Shown one piece after another: positions 56,851-64,000 of a DNA stretch of 64,000 bases. Made by a program: the position numbers and the translations under genes. Origin of the DNA: Zoroaster sp. YZ-2022 (Eukaryota > Echinodermata > Asteroidea > Forcipulatida > Zoroasteridae); NCBI GenBank assembly GCA_029582265.1, contig CM055819.1:12387087-12451086 (forward strand). Direction: 5' to 3'. The notes beneath the pieces are model-generated. The model was not told the origin of the DNA. It saw nothing but the letters and a program-made list of their open reading frames with translations, and did no database searches. Every line of letters starts with the position of its first letter. Within the stretch, counting starts at the first letter, position 1.

Positions 56851-57631
56851 CTAGATATAAGTTTTTGTCACAACAAAAACTAGGTGTTCGGTTGAAGTTA
56901 AAATGATGACGTCATCAATTCGAAGTGTTGTAGAAAGTCAAATGTTAACGTCTGTTGAAGTTCTCGCGAGAAGTTTATTTGAATACAATACAATACTGAA
57001 TTTAGAAATTATTTTAATATTAAACTTTGAATTATGGTTTGGACAGGAAGTAAAGGTCGAATTGGGATCATGTTTTTGTAAATACTTTTGACAATTAACT
57101 ATCTGTGCAATGATGCAAAAACTGAATTTACCTCTTGTGGTTGTTGAGAAATAATTTTTTTAAATATTAAACTTTGACTTCCGGTTTGGACAGGAAGTAA
57201 GGTCAAATTGGGGTCACCTTTGTGTAAATATGTTTCGACAATTAACAATCTATACAATGGTGCAAAAAATGTCAATTTACCTCTTGTGGTTGTTGAGATA
57301 GGATTTTTGTAAATATTAAACTTTGACTTCCGGTTTGGACAGGAAGTAAGGTCAAATTGGGGTCATCTTTTTGTAAATATGTTTTGACAATTAACGATCT
57401 GTACAATGGTACAAAAATTGTGAATTTACCCCTTGTGGTTGTTTAGATATGATTTTTTTAAATATTAAACTTTGATTTATCGTAATTCGATATCTGATGA
57501 CCTCATCATGACGTCACAAATTCTGTTTCATCTACGTGTTAAGTTCTAAGTATATGCCAAGTTTCAAGTTCATGTGAAGTTTGCAAGTATGTTTTTTTTT
57601 TTAGACAATCTATCCGGAGAAGAAGAAGAAA
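56851..57631 (-). mobile_element. Helitron-like array unit 10
   Basis: Near-identical to units 4 and 7. CTAG at 56851-56854. Confidence 0.7.
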
Positions 57632-59560
57632 CTAGAGATTGGTGTTTTCGTCACAACAAAAACTAGGTGTTCGGTTGAAGTGAAAATGGTGACGTCATCA
57701 ATTCGAAGTGTTGGAGAAGTCAAATGTTAACGTCTGTTGAAGTTCTCGCGAGAAGTTTATTTGAATACAATACAATACTGAATTTAGAAATTATTTTAAT
57801 ATTAAATTTTGACTTCCGGTTTGGACAGGAAGTAAAGGTCAAATTGGGGTCATGTTTTTGTAAATATATTTAAACAATTAACTATCTGTACAATGGTGCA
57901 AAAACTGAATTTACCTCTTGTGGTTGTTGAGAAATATTTTTTTTAAATATTAAACTTTGACTTCCGGTTTGGACAGGAAGTAAGGTCAAATTGGGGTCAC
58001 CTTTGTGTAAATATGTTTCGACAATTAACAATCTATACAATGGTGCAAAAAATGTCAATTTACCTCTTGTGGTTGTTGAGATAGGATTTTTGTAAATATT
58101 AAACTTTGACTTCCGGTTTGGACAGGAAGTAAGGTCAAATTGGGGTCATCTTTTTGTAAATATTTTTTGACAATTAACGATCTGTACAATGGTACAAAAA
58201 TTGTGAATTTACCTCTTGTGGTTGTTGAGATATGATTTTTTTAAAATATTAATTTTGACTTCCGGTTTGGACAGGAAGTAAGGTCAAATTAGGGTCACCT
58301 TTGTGTAAATATTTTTTGACAATTCACAAACTGTACAATGGTGCAAAAACTGAATTTACCTGTTGTGGTTGTTGAGATATGATTTTTTTAATATTAAACT
58401 TTGACTTCCGGTTTTGACAGGAAGTTAGGTCAAATTGGGGTCACCTTTGTGTAAACATTTTTCAACAATTAACAATCTACACACCGGTACAAAATATGCC
58501 AATGTACCTGTTGTGGTTGTTGAGATATGATTTTTTTAAATATTAAACTAGATTTTTTTTAAATATTAAACTTTGACTTCCGGTTTGGACAAGAAGTAAG
58601 GTCAAATATGGGTCATCTTTGTGTAAATATTTCTTGACAATTAACGGTCTGCACAATGGTACAAAAACTGTGAATTTACCTGTTGTGGTTGTTGATATAT
58701 GATTTTTTTAAATATTAAACTTTGACTTCCGGTTTGGACAGGAAGTAAGGTCAAATTGGGGTCACCTTTTTGCAAATATTTTTTGACAAGGAACGATGTG
58801 TACAATGGTGCCAAAAATGTCAATTTACCTCTTGTGGTTGTTGAGATGATTTTTTTAAAATATTATCTTTGACTTCCGGTTTGGACAGGAAGTAAGGTCA
58901 AATTGGGGTCACCTTGTTGTAAATATTTTTTGACAATTAACGGTCTGCACAATGGTACAAAAATTGTGAATTTACCTCTTCTGGTTGTTGAGATATGATT
59001 TTTTTAAATAATAAACTTTGACTTCCGGTTTCGACAGGAAGTAAGGTCAAATTAGGGTCACCTTTGTGTAAATATTTTTCGACAATTAACGATCTGTACA
59101 ATGGTGCAAAAAATTTCAAATTACCTCTTGTGGTTGTTGAGATATGATATTTTAAAATATTAAACTTTGACTTCCGGTTTGGACAGGAAGTAAGATCAAA
59201 TTGGGGTCACCTTTTTTAAAATATTTTTTGACAATTAACGATCTGTACAATGGCAGAGCTGCCAACTCTTCCGGATTCTGCGGAAGACTTCCGTATTTGA
59301 CGGTAATCTTCCGTCATTCCGTAAAGCAGTCAAAATCTTCCGGATCCCCAACCCTCTGAATGGAAAAATAAAAAGTAGCCTCTGTTCCAAGTCCTCAGTG
59401 TGTTTGTGTGTCTTATTTTTACAAACAGTAAATGCATGCGTAATACTCAACGTAATACTCATTATAGTCTATCTAATGCAATAGATGCGTGCGTAATAAA
59501 GGTTCTGGTCTGGGATTGAGTTGCGAAATTGACAATTGACAGCGTGGGAAAAAACAAAAT

Positions 59561-59935
59561 GGCGTCACCGGAGAGAGTCTTGGCGACCGGGAAGCAGAAA
59601 AAGACGAATTATGTGCAAAGATACAGGGATGAATACCAAAAAGAATGGCCTTGTATTAGAAAATCAACGAAGGGACAAAATCATGCGTTGTGATATTAGT
59701 GTGAAATACGGCGGACGAAATGACATTGCGACACATCAAATCGGATAAACATTGCAACACTGCGAAAGCACGATCGAGCACGCCTGGAATTGTTGGATTT
59801 TTTAGAAAATCGGGCGCTGATGACTGTGTAATAAAGGCGGAAATGTTGTTCACAGGCTTTCTAGTCGAACATAACTTGAACATAGCATCGTCTGACCATG
59901 CCGGTCCCCTATTCAGGGATGAGATTCTTCCGACT
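59561..59935 (+). pseudogene. hAT transposase N-terminal zinc-finger region, frameshifted
   Basis: An ATG at 59561 opens MASPERVLATGKQKKTNYVQ, then YRDEYQKEWPCIRKS. After a frame change near 59680 comes CDISVKYGGRNDIATHQ, and after another near 59735 KSDKHCNTAKARSSTPGI and LFTGFLVEHNLNIASSDHAG. A Cys...GGxxDIxxH...KH finger followed by FLVEHNLxxxxxDHAGPLF is typical of a hAT subgroup in marine animals. Two frameshifts make it non-functional. Confidence 0.75.
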
Positions 59936-61015
59936 TGTCGGAAATCCGACCTTACGATTTTGAAAATCCGACTTTAAATTTCAGTTCCGACTTTCCGCCT
60001 TGGCCGTTTTATTTTTAGAAATCTGTTCAGTAGGCGGGCGTATAGCACAAATGCACCCTGCAAACAGGCCTCCATTTACTTTTAAATCAGGAGAAACGGT
60101 AAACACTTTTTACATACCCGACCGCTATTTATTTAATGCCGAAAGCATTATTTCTGAGCTGAGATTCTCCGCCACAGGTATAATCCATAGAATTTAATTC
60201 CACGAAAACAAAACATGTCAAACATTTCTGAAGCTTTTCCGAGGTAAAAAATCACCAATTTGCTCTCAGTCAAATAAATAGATGTCACAATTCTGCTCCA
60301 ACCAGTCATAATTTTTTTAAGTAGGTCTAGATTTATTGTTTTAAATTTTAGGCTTTGAAACAACTGATAAAAAGACGTATTTCTGCCGACAGTCCGATCA
60401 CTCACTCGTGCAACTTAAGCCTTGGGAGAATGTATATATAGTTATATAGCTTGGAAACCAGCCAAGAACAAGGTCCTGGAGGTTAATGTCACCTGGTCTG
60501 GGAGTGTAAAACCACAACCTGTCAGTCATTGTCAAGTGAACAATAGCCCCAGCTCTTGTCTTGGCTCTAATCCCAAATTGATACATTCAACATTCCAAAG
60601 TCGGCAGACAGTTCTTTGATGTGAACTTGTGACCCAGAAATTGTGTCTTTTTGGTTGCTGGTTGTGTTGTTTCTTTTTTCTTTTAAAATACTTTGAAGAG
60701 ACTCCAGCCAGGATAATTCTAAGGCCTCTTTACAGCTGGCCTATGTTTTTTACAAACTTCGTTCAGTTTTTTAAATTTATTTACGCAATAACTGTGGACT
60801 TAGAATATAGAGCTCTTACCTGCTGTCGAATAAAATACTTGATGAAACTATTTACCTGGGTGAAGCTTGCACTGCAGGGTTTCGTTTGTAAGAACCATTT
60901 TATTTATAGTTTTGTCAAGTTTAATTTAAAGTAGGCATAAGTCAAGGCATATATTGTAATGTATTGTATGGAATTTTTTTGATCATATCTGGCTTTGAAT
61001 TATTGATAAAAACGA
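59936..61015. other. Interior of hAT-like element without recognised coding
   Basis: No transposase segment recognised. CAGGGATGAGATTCTTCCGAC at 59914 resembles another hAT-like left end, but no matching right end was found. Confidence 0.35.
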
Positions 61016-61019
61016 TTAA

Positions 61020-61197
61020 CGTTTCTCACACGTTTAATATGCTACACAATACAGCCGAGAAGGCATCCAAGTCACTACCAATAGCCATAGATGAACTTTT
61101 GATAGATATTTATTACTACCTAGATAAAAGTAGCAAAAGGTTGAAGAACTTAAAGTCATTGCAGATTTTGTGTGATATGGGCGTCGAAAAATCTTGA
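61020..61197 (+). pseudogene. hAT transposase central fragment
   Basis: FNMLHNTAEKASKSLPIAID then ELLIDIYYYLDKSSKRLKNL matches the hAT segment that in relatives lies in the catalytic region (xxLIDIYYHFxxSxKRxxxL). The domain before it is not recognised in 59940-61000, so most of the catalytic core is deleted or replaced. Confidence 0.65.
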
Positions 61198-61786
61198 AGC
61201 ATGGCGCTGCCCCCTGGACCCCCGCAGGGGCTTCGCCCCTGGACCCCACCCGTAAGGGCTTGCTCGCTGCGCTCGCTTCGATTGAGTCTTCCTGATTAGA
61301 AAATTAAATCTTCCTCATTTTCAAAATCATATGTTGGCAGCTCTGCAATGGTACAAAAATTTTGAATTTCCCTCTTGTGGTTGTTGAGATATGATTTGTT
61401 TAAATATTAAACTTTCACTTCCGGTTTGGATAGGAAGTAAGGTCAAAAGGGGTCACCTTTTTGTAAATATTTTTTGACAATTAACGATCTGTACAATGGT
61501 ACAACATTTTTGAATTTACCTCTTGTGGTTGTTGAAATATGATTTTTTTTAAATATTAAACTTTGATTTATCGTAATTCGATATCTGATGACCTAATCAT
61601 GACGTCACAAATTTTGTTTCATCTACGTGTTAAGTTCTAAGTATATGCCAAGTTTCAAGTTCATGTGAAGTTTGCAATTATGTGTTTTTGTAGACAAACG
61701 ATGGGGAGAAGAAGGAGAAGAAAAAACGAACAAAAACAATAGGTGTTTCGGGTACATACCCGAACACCTAATAACAATTAAAAAAA

Positions 61787-63674
61787 CTAGAGATTGGTGT
61801 TTGTATTGACAAACACTAGGTGTTCGGGAGGAAGTAAAGGTCAAATTGGGGTCAACTTTGTTTAAATATTTTTTGACAATTAACGATCTGTACAATGGTG
61901 TAAAAATTGTGAATTTACCTCTTCTGGTTGTTGAGATATGATTTTTTTAAATAATAAACTTTGACTTCCGGTTTGGACAGGAAGTAAGGTCAAATTGGGG
62001 TCATCTTTGTGTAAACATATTTCGACAATAAACAATCTATACAATGGCGCAAAAATTGTGAATTTACCTCTTGTGGTTGTTCAGATATGATTTTTTTAAA
62101 TATTAAACTTTGACTTCCGGTTTGGACAGGAAGTAAGGTCAAATTGGGGTCATCTTTTAGTAAATATTTTTGACAATTAACGTTTTGTACAATGGTACAA
62201 AAATTGTGAATTTACCTCTTGTGGTTGTTCAGATATGATTTTTTTTAAATATTAAAATTTGACTTCCGGTTTGGACAGGAAGTAAGGTCAAATTGGGGTC
62301 ATCTTTTTGTAAATATTTTTTGACAATTAATGATCTGTACAATGGTACAAAAATTGTGAATTTACCTCTTGTGGTTGTTGAGATATGATTTTTTTAAATA
62401 TTAAAATTTGACTTCCGGTTTGGACAGGAAGTAAGGTCAAATTAGGGTCACCTTTGTGTAAATATTTTTCGACAATTAACGATCTGTACAATGATGCAAA
62501 AATTGTGAATTTCCCTCTTGTGGTTGTTGAGATATGATTTTTTTTAAATATTAAACTTTGTCTTCTGGTTTGGACAGGAAGTAAGGTCAAATTTGGGTCA
62601 CCTTTGTGTAAATATGTTTCGACAATTAACAATCTGTACAATGGTGCAAAAATTTCAATTTACCTCTTGTGGTTGATTTGAGATGGGATTTTGTAAATAT
62701 TAAACTTTGACTTCCGGTTTGGACAGGAAGTAAGGTCAAATTAGGGTCATCTTTCTGTAAATATTTTTTGACAATTAACGATCTGTACAATGGTACAAAA
62801 ATTGTGAATTTCCCTCTTGTGGTTGTTGAGATATGATTTTTTTAAATATTAAAGTTTCACTTCCGGTTTGGACAGGAAGTATGGTCAAAATGGGGTCACC
62901 TTTTTGTAAATATTTTTTGACAATTAACGATCTGTACAATGGTACAAAATTTTTGAATATACCTCTTGTGGTTGTTGAGATATGATTTTTTTAATATTAA
63001 ACTTTGACTTCCGGTTTGGACAGGAAGTAAGGTCAAATTTGGGTCACCTTTGTGTAAATATGTTTCGACAATTAACAATCTGTACAATGGTGCAAAAAAT
63101 TTCAATTTACCTCTTGTGGTTGTTGAGATGGGATTTTTGTAAATATTAAACTTTGACTTCCGGTTTGGACAGGAAGTAAGGTCAAATTGGGGTCATCTTT
63201 CTGTAAATATTTTTTGACAATTAACGATCTGTACAATGGTACAAAAATTGTGAATTTCCCTCTTGTGGTTGTTGAGATATGATTTTTTTAAATATTAAAG
63301 TTTCACTTCCGGTTTGGACAGGAAGTATGGTCAAAATGGGGTCACCTTTTTGTAAATATTTTTTGACAATTAACGATCTGTACAATGGTACAAAAATTGT
63401 GAATTTACCTCTTGTGGTTGTTGAGATACGATTTTTTTAAATATTAAACTTTGATTTATCGTAATTCGATATCTGATGACCTAATCATGACGTCACAAAT
63501 TTTGTTTCATCTACGTGTTAAGTTCTAAGTATATGCCAAGTTTCAAGTTCATGTGAAGTTTGCAAGTATGTGTTTTTTTGTAGACAATCGATGGGGAGAA
63601 GGAGAAGAAAAAGAAAAAAAACGAACAAAAACAATAGGTGTTTCGGGTACATACCCGAACACCTAAAAAAAAAA
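61787..63674 (-). mobile_element. Helitron-like array unit 12
   Basis: Begins like unit 9 and ends like unit 1, including the 5' palindrome (63636-63664) and the AACCGAACA/AACGAACA-type tail. CTAG at 61787-61790. Confidence 0.7.
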
Positions 63675-64000
63675 CTAGACTTACATTGTAAGTGTTTGTC
63701 ATATGACAAACACATAGGTGTTCGGGTTTTGTCAGGGTAGTGATGAAAGTAATGATTGTTGCAATTTGTTGTCATCAGTTTGGCATTATTGACATGACTA
63801 CACTCACTGGCCATAAATATTGCAACATTGAAATTCACACCAAAGTTCAGTTATTTACTTAAGACTTCTTGAAAGTGCCTGTGTTTTGAAGTCAATGTTC
63901 TTTTTTACTGTTCTTGCACGGAAATTATGTAATACACGATCAATGAAATTGGATTAAATGATCATCTCACCTGTTACTGTAAAGTGCTATTAATTTACCT
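63675..64000 (-). mobile_element. Helitron-like array unit 13 (runs off the window)
   Basis: Matches the start of unit 2 (45699-46022) almost base for base, including the non-monomer insert, about 17.98 kb downstream. The only clear difference is a short deletion near 63858. Confidence 0.7.

Larger units (their letters stand above)
59254..61345 (+). mobile_element. hAT-like DNA transposon, 6-bp target duplication
   Basis: Ends CAGAGCTGCCAAC and GTTGGCAGCTCTG (13 bp) are flanked by CAATGG on both sides (59248-59253 and 61346-61351). Unit 8 shows the empty site ATCTGTACAATGGTAC at about 54272. Near both ends the motif CTTCCG or CTTCC recurs. The interior encodes hAT-type zinc-finger and transposase remnants. 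The 3' part has a GC-rich stretch (61205-61260). hAT elements usually make 8-bp duplications, but groups with 5 or 6 are known. Confidence 0.75.
57632..61786 (-). mobile_element. Helitron-like array unit 11, interrupted by a hAT-like element
   Basis: Follows unit 8 closely. Without the 2.1-kb insert (59254-61345) its length is about 2.06 kb, equal to unit 8. CTAG at 57632-57635, 5' palindrome at 61741-61769. Confidence 0.7.
44780..63440 (-). repeat. Tandem monomer of about 148 bp with ETS-, DR5- and CRE-type motifs
   Basis: A consensus monomer contains ACTTCCGGTTTGGACAGGAAGT, then AAGGTCAAATTGGGGTCACC, TTGTAAATATTTTTTGACAA, TTAACGATCTGTACAATGG, and CCTCTTGTGGTTGTTGAGAT. Starts at 48631, 48776, 48925 and 49074 show spacings of 145, 149 and 149. 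ACTTCCGG equals the inverse of CCGGAAGT, AGGAAGT is a second core in opposite orientation, and AGGTCA and GGGTCA are spaced by five bases. Binding is inferred from consensus only. Long minus-strand frames through the monomers are by-products of the repeat. Confidence 0.85.

Noticed and set aside
47727..57091. Identical 62-codon plus-strand frame in units 4, 7 and 10
   Set aside because: The DNA itself is nearly identical through recent duplication. The frame overlaps the CRE-type palindrome and a monomer and has no domain.
59914..60000. A second nested hAT element starting CAGGGATGAGATTCTTCCGAC
   Set aside because: No inverted counterpart or target duplication was found downstream.
47762..63105. 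Many minus-strand frames of 60-110 codons with the recurring peptide YLHKGDPNLTLLPVQTGSQS
   Set aside because: They run through the 148-bp monomers, break and shift wherever a monomer has an indel, lack coding constraint, and arise because the repeat happens to be open in that frame.
44933..64000. CRISPR-like repeat array
   Set aside because: Repeats are about 148 bp, directly adjacent, with no unique spacers, and the context is eukaryotic.

Overview
This window looks like a repeat-dominated stretch of a nuclear genome from a marine invertebrate. I see no bacterial-style gene organisation and no convincing host gene. Pointers to an invertebrate animal are Penelope-like elements with hammerhead ribozyme motifs, L2/CR1-like and RTE-like LINE fragments with (ATT)n tails, a tRNA-derived SINE, many MITEs, and abundant ACATGTACATG-type simple sequence. 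An echinoderm, hemichordate or amphioxus would fit, but the clade is not resolved from sequence alone.

Layout. 1-3.1 kb: a cluster of TTAA-flanked piggyBac-like MITEs. 3.3-13.3 kb: three head-to-tail units of one Penelope-like element (PLE1, minus strand, RT plus GIY-YIG), the middle one disrupted by a second, different Penelope-like element (PLE2, 6.2-11.2 kb) with an ORF1, an RT frame and hammerhead motifs. 13.2-15.4 kb: an intron-containing DDE transposase relic. 16.7-17.8 kb: an RTE-like LINE relic. 18.1-27.9 kb: a repeat containing the motif GTAACGGAATTACG, interrupted by two tandem Helitron-like elements of about 4 kb. Only the first copy holds a Penelope terminal fragment; only the second holds a truncated L2/CR1 LINE. 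28-44 kb: AT-rich DNA with well-delimited MITEs (hAT type with 8-bp target duplications, Mutator type with a 10-bp duplication, another TTAA element), a SINE, LINE tails and a fragment of a third Helitron-like family.

44.6-64 kb is the most striking part: a minus-strand array of about 13 Helitron-like units. Each has a 3' hairpin followed by CTAG and TT, and several have a palindromic 5' end. They are filled with a monomer of about 148 bp repeated roughly 90-100 times (estimate, not counted). Each full monomer carries ACTTCCGG (ETS-type), AGGAAGT (second ETS-type core, inverted) and AGGTCA-N5-GGGTCA (DR5 nuclear-receptor-type). The end of each unit carries TGACGTCA (CRE-type). The same core module recurs in the other two Helitron-like families in the window. 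A 2.1-kb hAT-like element interrupts the array at 59.25-61.35 kb, and the intact paralogous site is visible 5 kb upstream.

No replicase/helicase protein was seen, so all Helitron-like copies here would be non-autonomous. Family names are assigned from remembered motifs and termini, not from a database search.
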